From positions 12,650,501 through 12,714,500 of the forward strand of contig JAILWY010000027.1 of the NCBI GenBank assembly GCA_022113835.1: a stretch of DNA of 64,000 nucleotides, written 5' to 3'. The notes beneath the pieces were generated by a model that was not told where the DNA came from, ran no database searches, and saw only the letters and a list, made by a program, of their open reading frames with translations. Below, piece after piece: positions 46,187 through 60,900 of the stretch (the first letter of the stretch is position 1; the number at the start of each line of letters is the position of its first letter). The position numbers and the translations under genes are program-made. Source of the stretch: Atopsyche davidsoni (Eukaryota > Arthropoda > Insecta > Trichoptera > Hydrobiosidae).

Positions 46187-46399
46187 TTATCCCTCTTCAC
46201 TTGGCTGCTCACAGTTGGCATAGCACAGCATCCTCGGTTGCCACCCGCCAGCAGTCATAACCACATCTCTCATTTTCATTATTAATCTGTTCACTTTTAT
46301 TTGTTTATTATCTTTTGATCGTGAAAAATAAATACAGTGCAAAGGGTTGAAGATTAATAAAGCTGTAGTAACAAATACAAATTTTAAAAATAATCTCAT
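46187..46399 (-). CDS. Small secreted-peptide-like ORF, unidentified
   Basis: A complete 70-codon ORF with its own ATG and stop. Residues 1-22 (MRLFLKFVFVTTALLIFNPL and HC) have the make-up of a signal peptide: basic start, hydrophobic core, small exit residue. The predicted mature part of 48 residues is basic in its first half and ends with GGWQPRMLCYANCEQPSEEG, with two cysteines four apart. The GC content rises sharply over the last third, unlike the flanks. There are no clear dibasic cleavage sites bounding an amidated peptide. No known family comes to mind. It may be a small secreted protein gene or a chance ORF. Confidence 0.3.
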   Translation of the reverse strand: MRLFLKFVFVTTALLIFNPLHCIYFSRSKDNKQIKVNRLIMKMRDVVMTAGGWQPRMLCYANCEQPSEEG

Positions 46400-47845
46400 T
46401 AAATTAATTGTGCTTAAAATATTAATATAACATTCTTATAAACCTAAGTAGTCACACTTATATTTTAAAAAAATATCCATTTTACTTCCAGCTTATAAAT
46501 TTTTAAGAAAGTTCTAAAATAAACTACACCACTGCTATACACAAAACCTGTATCTGCTAAAAAATATCAAACATGTTTTCCTATACTAAAAGCTCCATGT
46601 ATGGAAACTACGCTGTAAATAATATCTCGATACATCTCAAAACCAGTTCAGTGACTCAGTGACTTGCGATTACCTTTTTCTAAAACCTTTAAATCTATAA
46701 AACCAAACATTATATATATCACAAAGTATTTATTTAACAAATTGGACAGATCAAATATTTCTTAGCACCTTAGGAATGAAAGATTTACAAATTCTGTCTA
46801 GTCACACAAAATTACACGTGACCAGCGAACCATCAAGACTTTTAATATTATTGGTAATAAGGTTCTTTGCGAACAACGGAAAGTGGCTAAAATCCTTTTT
46901 TACTCGAGTCATGATAAAAACACAATCACTTCAAAACATAATCAGTTTCATCACTTTTTAGAAGCTTCATATACGAAAAACGTAATATTTAAAATAATAA
47001 TAATAGATGAAAATTAAATATATATTCACATGTAAATATAATTTTTCTTCAATGGTGTGTCAAAATAATGATAAATATACTAACTCTGCAAATGGGAAAT
47101 TATTCAACTGCCACACAATAAATTATGTATAAAAATAATTGAGAAATAATATAACATTCTAGTATATAGGCTCGATAGATAAAATGAAAGTTTTCATGCA
47201 TTTAGGTGTAAATTTTAAAATCTTCCAATGCTTTTGACTTTATTAAAGATCTATAGATGATTAACCACTGACAATAATTTCATAGGCATAATATTATAAT
47301 ATATAATATAGACAAGGCCATAATATTTCAGCATATATTCATTTATTTTACTACATTTATTTATCAAATCACGATTCCAGCACAAGAAACAAGTGTTTGA
47401 GTCCCACCGTTGGTATTCTATGCATGCTTAACATTGGATTTAGGAGTTGAAGATGCGAAAAATCATAAAGTTCGAGTCAAAAAAATTGTATATACTCAAG
47501 AAAAGATGGAAATGGTTGGATCAGATAGAAACATTTTCTTTACAAACATTACATAAGACTTACTAAGAATCTTACTAAGTTAAATTTTCAGCATGATTTT
47601 GATATAAACATAGGTTACATATAAACATGAATTACATAATTATCAGCATTAATTGATTGCTATAGAACCCAGCTGCAACAGAAGGCTGCATATTTTGTAA
47701 ACAGTATTACCTAAACAATATAATGGTGGTTTTCCATGTTTTTTTTTTGTTCAGTCTTAAAATGGAATGCGCCGATGACCACTACTTATGCCAAATTTAT
47801 TTTAGTTTCAATTTGTTAAGCATTATGTAGAGTGCCAACTGCGGA

Positions 47846-48085
47846 TCAAACCTGCAGTGCAAATTGCATGCTAAGGTCTGGTACCGCATGACCAAGCAAC
47901 ATGCCCTGCACGGTGTTTACTGATATAATTATCACGGGCAACAACTGCACAGGCACTTTATGTCTAATAAAATCAGTCTGAATCGTAACACCGTGCTTTT
48001 CACCTGGTGCAAAAGGTAATAGACTCCACACTCCAGGAATCTCTGTACCAGGTAAAGGATTGTACCTAACAGAGGACTCTCGCAA
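47846..48085 (-). CDS. Unidentified coding-like ORF or exon
   Basis: An open minus-strand frame runs from a stop near 48123 to the stop at 47846, with about 92 codons in all and 79 from its first ATG. It reads RYNPLPGTEIPGVWSLLPFA, then FIRHKVPVQLLPVIIISVNT and ends GHAVPDLSMQFALQV. Possible acceptor CTGTTAG before 48068. GC content near 45 per cent stands out from the AT-rich flanks. The middle is hydrophobic. It lies 840 bp beyond the RUFY stop codon on the same strand. I do not recognise it. Confidence 0.3.
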   Translation of the reverse strand: MRESSVRYNPLPGTEIPGVWSLLPFAPGEKHGVTIQTDFIRHKVPVQLLPVIIISVNTVQGMLLGHAVPDLSMQFALQV

Positions 48086-48922
48086 ATAAGTAGTAATACT
48101 CTCGGCACCGAGATAAAATTATGATTAAGAAATTAAAACAATGACATTAAATAAATAAATCCTGTGGTTTTTGGGAAGCTGATAATTTTATAAGTATTTG
48201 TCTTTAAGCTTCAACAAAGTCTTTACAATAACAATTTTACCCTAAAAATAAAACTATGGTATTGGTTTTATTTGTACTAACAATGTAACAATTATAGCAA
48301 ACTTGTTAGAAATTAAAAACAAACATTAACATTAAGATTTATAAAAAAGCAATTGATAAAGCTTGTAAATCTTGTATGTCCACTTTCATCAAAAGTCAAT
48401 TAAAATACCTTTTTTTTCCATTTCGATAAGTCCAAAACTCTTGCATACAACTGACACAAATATATATTAAATTTGCCCATCCAAAAAAATATAAAAACAT
48501 CAAAAATAATCAATTAGAATAAGATTCATTGTAAGAACCTCCTCGATCCAGAGAAACAAAAAATACTTTTTCAATTTTGCAAGTCCATCAAGTGGACATA
48601 CAAGTTACACCAATATGACTCGTAGTGGTTTAAACTAATATCTCTCAAGAGTTCAAAAGGGTCAATTCCAAGTTTGTGTTATTAAGCTGACATCATTTGA
48701 TCAAAAGTATTTTGTTTTAACATTAAATGAATTATCGAAAATTATGTAAACAAAACTGTACTGGCCATAATCTATAAAATAGAAATTTTGATCAATATTA
48801 ACATTTCAATAATAATCAAAAATGTTCAAACTTCATTAAGTTAGACTAAATAAATTTACATATATATTGTTTGGAATGAATTGATGCACAAGATAATAAT
48901 TGGAGCAGCCATACATATGACA

Positions 48923-51900
48923 TTATGCATTGGAGAGATGGTTACGACAAAAATCGCAAACTCTGACAGGGCGAGATCTTCCTTCTAAGGCCATGGAACC
49001 CTCGCTGCAAGCTCCGCAGAATATATCACCACAACGCCGACAATGGTGCTGAAATAAATAAAGATTATGAAGTAAACTGATGTAAAGATCCCTGCCAAAG
49101 TGAATTGAGTGGAGTACTAAAACTAAAATCTAATTAAAATGAGCTTTTTTTACTAAGAGAAGTCAGTGGACATGCTTACAACTACTAGTCGTTACTATTT
49201 AAAATAAAGGTTTAAATAGTGACTTACTCTTCTCCTTGTTATATTGAATTCTTTCTCACATCCCCGGCAATTGACAGCTTCGCTGTCGCTGGTCCAGCCA
49301 GCCTTCTTATTTCCTTTCTTCCCGGAGTCGTCCCTAAAGCCTCCACTACCTTCTGCCGCTGCCTCCAGAAGTTCAGCCACTCGCAGTTTATCAGTAACAA
49401 GAGCCCCGCCTACTTCCTCTAAAGTTGTCTGAGCATCCGCAAACTGAATGCGGAGAGATTCTAGCTCCTTTTCTAATGACACGTTTTTCTAAATAAAAAG
49501 ATTTCAAAGTTAATAATTAAACAACAGATTTTAAATATTATATTTCTTAAAACTTTTCTTGGGTGCAAATTTTTATAGCTTCAACATCTGATACAGTATT
49601 TTTAATCGTAATGATCATAAAGCACTTGTAATGAAATATCAGTCATTTTTCACCATCCACTTTTATAAAACAACTCATAACTAAAATTAAAGTATCGACG
49701 AAAGTAGTAAGGGATATTTTGGAGACTGGTAGAGTATAAATATAAAAAATAATAAGAATGAATATACAAACCTTTTCAACATACTTCAGTGAATTAATTT
49801 CTTGGTTAAGTTCTGATATTGTTTCTCGAGATTTTACCATCGTCTCCTAAAGATGAAAAAATACAGTTCTTTTAAATTAGATCATTTCATTTAATAAAGT
49901 TATTATTGATAATTTTACTACTGTATTTTTTTTAACTTATAAATAACCAACTAAAAATTAAAAAGACAAAACATCTTTTTTTTCCAACAAAATTGAGTTT
50001 GAATATTCTTTGCTTTTGAAAATTAAAATGACTTTAAAACGATGTGCACCCATTTTTTCTAAAAGGATTATCATAACCGACCGAAGTGTTGTTGATTTTA
50101 TCTCTGAAAGATGTTTTGTTACAGAATTCAGATCAACCACTATTGGTTGTGGTGCTTTAACCTTGTAATATACTTGAGAGAAATGAAGGAACAAAGGAAT
50201 GTTCATATGTACCTCCAATGCCATTCGCCATTCTCTCTCTATCCTCAGATCTCCCTCGGCAGCAGCCGCCTCTCTCTCGGCCCGGGCAGCCTGAATACCG
50301 AGTGTTCGTGATGCTTCCTCACCCTTCGTACGAGTTTCTTTTTCAGTGTTGTATCTGGAAATCAATTTGAACAAATAAAGCCTGTAATGAGAAGTGAAAA
50401 TTATAAAATATGATATGAAGCTCTTAGATTTTACTGAGCCATTTAGAATATCGACTTACCTCTCATTTGGTATACACATCATAAAAACTGAATTCAAGTA
50501 TAAAAAAATTATTGACACAGATTTTATTTTTGTGTGGATTCCTAACAACTCAATATTAAATTCACGGCTCATAACAAAACAACAATTTGTAGCCCACAAA
50601 ACTAAAATTTTAAATAGACTTCTATATTACATAAATATCAGATTTTTTACGGATTAAATAAAGTATTATCTTCTGCCAAAACTGGAAGCTTGATATTTAG
50701 TACATGGATTCACTAAACTCTGATTAATACAAACCATGTAACATATATATGTTTTTGCTAATTATTCTTTCAGAAATAATTACTTTTCATTAATACAAAT
50801 AAGTTTATGATACATTTCAAAAATACTAAATAATATTTTTTCACTTCAAGCTGTGTCACTATAGCAAACATTTGAAGACACAGGGACAATAAGTTTACAT
50901 ATACGTGATTTATTATCAAATCTATTTCTTAGCCGAGTCTATTGGCTTATTTTTATTATATAGTTGTTTTATAGACAATTATTTTCACCAACGATTTGTA
51001 TATTAAATTTATTTGGTGGAATACTCGCTTTTTAGAATGTATGTTATTTATCTTGCAGATAAATAAAATCGACTTGTTTTTGAGATAAATGAGTAGCTTA
51101 ATTTGTTAATGTGCCACATGTTTTGACTGGAGTATTTCATATAATTTATAGCATGCATTTCTTTGAGAGGATGAAGATAATCAGGCGTGTGTTATATATA
51201 TTTTTTGGGATAAAGTGGTTTGAGTATTTGAATACTATTGATTCAGTATTTGACATTAAACTTGGTATTAAAAAGATTTTCAATTGCAGATTATGTAAGA
51301 TATGTAAGAAAGTAGTTTTATAATAACCATAAATTTCTTATCTAAAAATTTGAATAACCCAAAGTCCTGGTAGTTTAATTTATATTTTACAATAGTTATA
51401 ATCTTCTGGCAATGTGTCTTACACATTATATATTTTTTTCAGTAAAGACTTGAAAAATCCATACTCTGAAAGGTCGATTGATGAAAACATAAACTGTAAA
51501 ATATGCATTGGGTTGGGTTACGAGCACTCGCCCTGTTTCTGAGCTTATCTGGCATTTGTCAACAAAATTAAAATTTTATCAATAATTTTTAGCTAATATA
51601 ACAGGTTCTTCTGTAGTAGTTGACTTGTTAGTGACTTCATGCTTTGAAAACAATTAGGTTATTAATATGACAAATTAACAGCCAGCATGGATACTGCTCT
51701 TTGATTAAAACTTGAAAACAAGAAAAAATCTCTTGGAGTAGGTTTTGTAATCGATGCGCAAGTCACATTCATTCAAATGCATGAAAAGATTAGACATTCC
51801 GTTCATTGACCAGCCTTGCAAAAAAGGACTATGATATTGGTTTGAGAACTGAATCATCCCTAACGCTTCTATTAAATAATTATATATTCCAAACAAAGTG

Positions 51901-54900
51901 GTACTGAGTGGATAGCTTTATTTATGGAGTTCATCAATATTCAATTGATAGTTGAAAATAATTTAAAAACCCAAAAGTGTACAATTTTGCATTTGTTTGT
52001 GTACAATTGATGTAGTGTGAAAAAGAAATAAGATTCAAAAAGCCAAAACAAAAATATAACAAAATGTAAAACAAAACTAGGATAAAAAAATCAAATGTAA
52101 AAAAAATTAAAGCAAAGGATTTTCTTATATTTATGAATGGATTCATATATATGTATACGGATTAGAATCACACATAGAAATTTACAAATAAAAACTAATT
52201 ATATTCAAATGTTCAAAAAAATCCTTTACTTATAACTTATAAAAAAGATAATGGCAAACCTACAATAAACAAAAAACAATATTTATGTTATGTTTATTTC
52301 AAACCGTCTTGGTTTGGTTTTGTGTATAATTGAAAAACGATTATTATTCAGTTGGATTTATTAATAAAAGTTAATACCATACACAAGCATTTGGAATAAT
52401 AAACCAAGCAGTGTTGTAAGAGCATTAAAAACCTCAGACCGGCAATTTTAGACATTATTAGCTTTAAAAACACAACAAATTATTTATCTTCAATAACTTA
52501 TACATATACATAAAATACTGTTTCATATATTAACACTAGTTACTTATAAAAGAAAAGTCGTCTAAACATTCCCCACACAAATCTATTCCACAAATTTTAG
52601 ACTTGAGAGGTATTTTTAATCACAAAACATATCAAAGAAATGCAATGTCTGAAATCTGTCTAACAATGCGCCAACGTATGTGATGTTTTTGTGTGAGGAA
52701 TAACAGACAACTCGCCTTTTGCAAAGCAAAGACATAAATTGATTAATTAGGAATACATTTTCACAAATTTGTGTTTCACAGTTTAATATTTGAGTGAACA
52801 ATATTGTTTAGCTGCTCGAGCGCAGGTTTGCCAGTATCTTAAACTATAATATACACTGAGATGCTTAGGAATAGAATATGTAAACTATCACATTTCTATG
52901 CTTTTAGTGACTAGCTATGACTAGAGTTAGGTGTGTATACAAAATATAGTTAGTAGAGCACATTGTTCCCACTTGATATATGTTTCCCTGACATTCCATA
53001 TCATGTTATTTAAAACATTTGCCTTAGTCGAAATGATTGATAAATTATAGAAAACAACCCGTTTTGTTGAGAAACAAAGCCCTTTGCAAAGTAAGCTGTT
53101 ACTTTGCAAAGACTTCTCATACATCCAAACTGAAAATTTTTCAACTCATCATTATGACACTTTTGAACACCGTGACAGTAATTTTTAAAATAACATATAA
53201 AAAAATAAATTAGATTCTAAATTAAAATTGATAACAATATAATAATTATCAAAAATATATATTGAATTTTTCAAATTAAAACTTCGGAAATGGTTAGATT
53301 TTTTTAAACATGTAATGAATACGAAAAATGCTTTCATACCTTCAAAATAAATAATTAAAATTACTATAATAAATATATTAGTATCATATAAATATTTTGC
53401 AAAATAATTATATTGCTGCTGCCATATATGATCAGTAACAGAAAATACAACTCAGTATTTTCATGATTCGCTTTCGAATGAAAACTTCCAACTGATTATT
53501 TTATGTAATTTCTTAGCCACAAGGCCTCTACCTTCATCATTTAATAGACAATTAATTCTGATGTTCAAATGTCTTAAATAAAATGATATATTTCTAACAC
53601 TTCCACGTCCCACTATCCAAAGCAATGAGGAATAAAAACGTATTAGCTACAACATAACAAAACCCCACAAATCGCACTAGAATCATCGGGCCTTCATATT
53701 AAGTAAACAAAAAGTTACAAAAAGGCAACATTGCATCTTACTATATAAAAAAAAAAATATGTAACCTACTTTTCATCTAGATGCTCAATTGTTTTCCCCA
53801 TAGAATCAGTCTTTTCTTCCAATTTGGTTATCAACTCTGTCTTATGTTTCAATGAACTTTCGCACACCTAAAACAATCAATGTCAAAAATAAGAAGACTT
53901 AATTGAAACGGTTAGATTAGAAAAAATTAAACAAACATTTTATATAATGTACAAGGAATTAACATTAACTTGATCCGACTACATTTTGTAGAATAACAGA
54001 AATCAAAATGCTTCGTTACCACCACGGATCTTAAATTGATTATTACCAAATTTTAAATGTCAACAATTAGCATTTATACCAAACTTAATCGTTGAGAATA
54101 TTTAAAAAAAATAATATTTCAACTCTACAAATAATTTAAACTCCCAGTATTTCAAAATAAAAATAATGTTAGTGTCATTTTATATAGTTCTTAAATTCAT
54201 GTAATCTATCAAAGCAACGATGTTTGATTTTTAATTTTCTATTTGTTTATTTCAAGATTAATGCATTTTATCCCACAATTAGCAAAAAGATGCAATTTAT
54301 CTAGGAAGACTTACAATTTTACAATTTCATATCATTACTGTAAACACTTAGCAACAATACAAAAAAATAACAATGAAAACAATTCAAATAGGAACTCCCA
54401 AGCCAGGCTGCGGGCAATGAAGTAAGAAGCCGCAGCATTACCAACGTCCTGGCTCGGGGGTTGAATTTGTATACACCATTAAAAGCTACGTTACCACAAA
54501 CATGTCTTAAACCAAATCCTCAACCAAAAACAGCATAAACCGATTTTGAATATCTTTTTATGTGCAAAATACACGAGTAAATATTAACAGCCACTTCGTT
54601 CATTGAATAATGAATACCAGCTCTTTCTTTCCGTCCACCTTTTTTGGAAAAAATCGACTGACTTAAATTACTCCAATTTTCATAAATTGAATTTTAAAAT
54701 TAACTTGCCTGTAAATATAACAATGTATGCAATACATCAATTATTATCAGTTAAGGTTTTCATATAAAATTTTCTGAATATAAAAATTACATAGATATTA
54801 AAAATAACTTTCAAATATGTTTACATTCCCTTAGTCACTCTATTTGAGGAAATTGTGTACTCATAGGCAAGCAATTATTGCAATACAGTTTCATTATTTT

Positions 54901-57900
54901 ATAACATCAATATGAGGAAACACAAATATTGTCAGAATAATTTAATAAGGCATCTGTTTAATTATGAAAAAGCACTCAAAATTATTAATAAAAATTATCA
55001 GATGAATCTAAATCAAAAAAATATAATTTATTTACTTATAAATATAGAATTCTTTATAGTAAAACATTTAGAGATTTAGAATTATTAATACGCTTGTCTT
55101 AGTAAAGACCTAATTCTTAATGCTTTTACAAATCACTTAGTCACACTTTACTTTAATTTGTAGATGATACAATGAGAAAAACGAGTCGAACTCAGAAAAG
55201 TTCCAGGAATTTAATTAGTAAAATCACTTTTAGGTTAAGTTCAATTTTAGCTTCCTGAATAACGATTTTACACTGGTGAACGTAAATTCCGATCAATCAG
55301 ATAAGTAAAGATTTTCAGTTTCATGAACATTTTCTGCAATGTAAGTGATATTGTAAAAGCATTAAACAATTCTTGCTTTAATTGATATCCAGAATATTAG
55401 CTACTCTTAATCCAAACATTTTTTTTTTTGTTTTCTTTACACTTATCCAGCTATAATTTGGCATTTTTTGACAACTGTTGCCAAGGAAAAACTTGCAGGG
55501 AAGTTGTGCAAATTTCACCATTGAATTGAATGACATTTGATTGGCTAGAACATTTCTACACAGTAAAAATACTTGAAGATTTTAAGAATCTCCCAACAAA
55601 TCTATAACATTTATTTGGTTTCCATTGATACTTATATTAAATCCAGTTCAGGCAATAAAACTAAATAAAATAATATAATTGTACCCAATATTAAAAGTGG
55701 TTTTGACAGCAGCAGAAAAAGTAGACTGAATATATTAATTTATTTTTTGGATTACATGTCAGTTATAGCATTGCCAGGTCCTTCCGTCGGAGAAGTAACA
55801 ATCTCTTCTGACTTCCGAGGTTTCATCTTGAAAGGAGGAATTTCCTTGAGGTCCAATTTCTTAGTTGGAGGTTGACCTTCGTTGTCCTTGTATTTCTTTT
55901 CGCTACCTGAAGACAATCCGGAGTTCTTACAGGACACTCCTTTTCCATCCCCGAGGGGAGACTTGAGATTCTTATCGATACCAGCCGAATTCGGGGATTT
56001 CAAGTTTTTCCCTTCTGGATCGTGGTTGATGAGATGATTGTACTTTTCCAGGTTGTTGAGGATCTTACCAATCTGTTCTGCCTTGCATTGCAGGCGCGAC
56101 ACCATCTCACCTTTCTGGGTCAACTCCATTTCACACTCCTTGTTTTCAAATTTGGTAAAAAGAGACATCGGTTAGTAGAAGGTATATAAAAATACTAATT
56201 ATTTATAAAATACAATCATGTACATACAAAAATCACAAACAAATTTCCAAGCATAATAAAAATATATTGTGAATATTTAAAGTATGAAAATGAAAGTGAT
56301 GAATGCAATAAATGAAGAGGTTTGGACAATAATGAAGGTATACATTCAAAAGTAATAAAAACTTAACTACCACAGGCAAGACATACTTACTATAAGGATA
56401 AGTGAAACAAAAATTGAGAAGTCACAAAAATAAGTTATTTAAGTAAATAACAAAATCAAGATTCCAGAAAATAAAAACATTCAAAATATTTTTTACTGTT
56501 TCTAGAAAATTCATTTTATTTCAACTGTAGATATAAATTTACTAAATAAGTTATAACTTTGATGTTTCTGATGTGACATAAAGTCTTATTTTTAAATTAT
56601 TTTACTTAAATGAAAAATATTTTTTTAAATTTGATCACATTTTAAATTAATCAAAGGTACACCTTGTGAAGTATTTTTCAAGTTATTATTCATAACTTGA
56701 AAATTTTTAATATCTTAACAAAAAAAAATGATATTAAATAATAACTCACTGAAATAAAATGAATTTAATTTCAAAAACATTATTTAAATTCTCTGATTTT
56801 ATCACACATTTACATTGGGTACTTATATAAAAATATATTAAAATACACCTTATTCATAAAAGTTCTTGACTAAACATCTTCGAGTAACATTTCAAAATAT
56901 TTTATGAAAAGTATTAATATAATTGGCTTTGATAAAAATTACACAATGTTTTTGAAAATTATTAATCAATTAGAAATTTAAACAAATACAAAAATCTCCG
57001 ACGATTTATAAACAAAAAATTTACATCTCCGACTTGTTTGTATTTTTACAAAAACCATTCTGATTTTTGTAATTTTTAAATAATCAGGAGAGAGTTTGAA
57101 TAATCATAACATTAACTCAGGGTGCAATTTACAGTATTATTCTATACTAAGGCTTTATTGTGTCAGGGCATATCAATGCATGCAAATTATCAATTAATTA
57201 ATCTAATGAAACCCCACGAAGAACTATCTCCAAATGATCGATGACATCTTTCACAGAATTGCCCACGAGATGAACATTCTTCAAATAATGATTGTTGTTT
57301 CTCAATTAAAGAAATCGATTAAATAGTTAAGTAGTAAAACTGGCATACTCTGTAGAATATAAATCCAATGCATAAGACTAAAAGCACCAACACATTGAGT
57401 ACTTTGAAATGGATCCTGACATATCAACACAACACCTATTTGCATATAAACTCATAGATCTTTCAGTATTTGATTCATGGACTTACAGAAAAACAAAAAT
57501 AAGATAAAAATCTCAAATACGCATTATTAAATCCAAAATTCTCAAAAATACAGATACAAGTCTATACTTGGAAGGGATTGATTCCAAAGCCTCATTGAGC
57601 AGTAGAAACAAATAAATAGTTCGGGAACCTCGTTTTCTATGATTGTGACATGTTGGGGATGTATGTGAATCTAGATACATGAAAGTTGATGAAATTTTAA
57701 TTAACCTATTTTATCAATATCATCAGCGTATAAAGTTTTATCTCCATACTTATAAAACTCTGTTAAATTTCAATATTTTTAAAAATATACCTAAATATCA
57801 ATAAATGATGTTCAAAATTAATGTAATAACCCCCAAAACATTTTTAAAAAATCACCCATTGGAAATAAAAATACTAGCCGTAAGAAATATAATCTTTAAA

Positions 57901-60900
57901 CAAATATTAGATACAACTTTATACGTTGGTTTGATGAAATATGCAGTAATTATAAAACATTTAAATGAAACTGTGATATAATATGCATTAAGACAGAGAT
58001 GATTTATTAAAAACATGCAAAAATTATTTATTTTACATTGATAGTTTTTAAAAAAAAATCATAATATAATAGAAAAATGTATTGAGTATTTTATATATTT
58101 TATGATATACTGTAGTCTTTATTTGAAATTTGATTAAAACTTCGTTTGAAACTTCACAATAATAGCAAAAAAGTGGAAAAAATCACAAATTTTTTTTTAT
58201 TTAATTTCAATTTTACCGAATACTTTCTGTTAAAAATATTGAAAGTGCTAATGTAGCAAAATTGACAGTCTTATATAATTTTTTTTTTTTTAATTATGTT
58301 CATAATTCATATGGATGGAAACATATTTCATAAAATAGAGTATTAAATTAATGTCTCCCAGCACTAACTTTAATGAAATATATCATTTTAAAAGCAATTA
58401 AGTTATTTTTTTGCTTTCCATCTTACAAAAATGGGAGAATGAAGCACAATAGCGAAAATCAAAGATTATAAATGTACCTGAAGTTTCCTGTACATCTCGA
58501 GGTTGATGAGTTTGATGTCATCGAGCTGTCTCCGAAGTGAAACTATTGTGTCCTGCTTTTCGTGAATATCCTTCTCTAGCAACTTCATGGCGACTTCCAT
58601 CTCTGCTTTTAGGCACATCTTAAAAGTGAAAATAATTTTAACTTAAAGTATAATAATTTGAAGAATTTTTTTTTAAGCGAGTAATACAGATTTATATATA
58701 TATAATAGAAATAATTATTAGATTAATATATAATAAATAGATTAAATATTTAATCAAAAATTGCACAAATTGTTTCAATTTTTCTTTTAATGGGTACTAC
58801 TATCAAATTGCATAAAATAATCGGAATATCTACTAACATAAAATTATTTTGTTGTTGATTGAAATTTTAAGAAACATTTGACTTTCTGGTTGTAGAACAT
58901 TGGTTTACATTTAAACCCTGAATATTTGTATATACACATGCATAAAACTCTTGAGATATTCATGTTTAATAAGATAATCGACTAACTTGTAACTCCAACT
59001 CTTTCTGCACTTCCTGTCGCTTGGCTTTCTCCTCTGCCACCATCTTCATGAGCTCACTGTCCGAATCCTTTTCTCTATCTTTTTCTTTGTCACTACCAGC
59101 ACTGCTTTTGTTGCTGATTTTCTCCTGAAATACATTTAAATTGATATTAAAATTAATGTGTAGCAATATTTTTCTCCTGAGAATCAAATACTCCAAGCGA
59201 CAATTATATAAAATCAAATAAATATCTTGATCTATTGGTATGCAGTAAATCAACACTCTTGAACTAAAATGTACTTTTAAGGATCCGGAATTATAGGGGA
59301 AGCTAGTAACCTCATTCCTTGAAAGAATATCAATGGACACACTTCCGACCTCCAATAAGATCTGGTTGCGCAGAGTGGACAAGTGGAAATAGTATGTTAA
59401 TTATTAATAGTGAATAAATGTTTATTTCTTTATTTCCTTAGTCTCAATTAATTATTACATTTTGCATAAATTTATCTTAAAAAAACATGAATTCTTTGGT
59501 AGAAAAAATAAGAGTTGAAATTGCATTATTGAAAAAATTTCATTAGATACAATAATGTTTGGGTTTCAACCGCTGCAGCCATCTTTTTCAGTATTAAAAC
59601 ATTTAACATCGTCAAAATAGATAAAAACAATTAAATCAAAAATAAAATTATACTGTAAAATAAAAATAGCCAACAAACCTCTTCTTCGCTTGAATGTATT
59701 TCTGTAATTCTTAGGCGATTATCCCGTGGGTGTAAGTCTTGACCTAAAAATAAAATAAGTCAAATAACCTCAAAATGTAAATACATTCTGTTTAAATTTA
59801 CTTAAAATTTAAGAGTTAAAATGACTAGTTAATATTTGAAATATGAAACCAACTTACCTAAAACATGTTTGAGTTGATTATTCTCCTCATACAATTGCAG
59901 CATATTATTCTTTGCAATAGCCAAGTCTTCTTTCATCAAAGCGTTGGTCGTTGTCAAAGCTTCAACTTTGGTTTGAAGGTTTGTCACAGTAGCACTGGAA
60001 AATTTAAAAATTGACTTTAAACGGGGCATTTTTACCACTCTGAAATATAAGCTATAAATATAGCTTTAACTTATGATTTTAAAAGTATAAATATTCATGT
60101 GTGGTCATGGCCACAGGATGCACATGACTAAAGTAGTAAAATGTAAATACGTTTCAACAGACTCTGTGAGTCACCTCCCACACGCTTATTCCTTTTTTGA
60201 TAATATTAATGTAAATGTTAATTATGATGTCATAATTTTATCTGATGTTTATAATAAGCACTTTATATGATTGAGAATCAACACAAAAAATAAGAGACTT
60301 AATCTTCAAATTCTTTGTATATATAATCATTACTTACAAGTTTTAAGATAACATTGTAATATTATATTAAAATACACAAAAACACGGTACTATCTGCAAA
60401 AGGTCCACAAAGAAAAATAAGCTTCTTTTTATTTATTTTTTGTTTATTTACTTTTTAAATTTATAATTTTAGAAATAACAGATTTTTTACTAGAAAATTT
60501 CTATAAAAGTGATTCATTACCTCAAATTTTAAATCCACTGCAAGCCAATAATAGCTATAGACTTCTCACGTGTCAGCTGATCATGAAATAGTATTTAAGG
60601 AATATGTTTACTAACTTAAGATGCCTGTTGAGTTCTTCAATGTAATTCTTCTGGTCGAGGACCGCCGCAATCTGACTGCGGTGTGGCCCAGGCGGCGGGG
60701 CGTTGCTGGTCTCTCCTTCCCCGCTGGCCCCGCGCAGGTACAGCGAGAAGTCGATCACCCCCTGCTGGCTGTCAAGATCTTCTTCCTACAGAAAAAACGT
60801 CAACCTTTACATTTCTCTATGATTGTAAGATTGCAAAGAGACCTCCATTAACAAATTTCCTCCGTTAAAATGACAAAAAAAAATCATCTACAGCTAAGGC

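Larger units (their letters stand above)
44122..48922. other. Intergenic region between two convergent genes
   Basis: Very AT-rich. The CUB gene (plus) and the RUFY gene (minus) point towards each other here. It holds two minus-strand coding-like ORFs and one perfect hairpin, given separately; otherwise nothing recognisable. Part of it is presumably the RUFY 3' untranslated region; the nearest canonical AATAAA on the minus strand is at 48267-48272. Confidence 0.5.
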
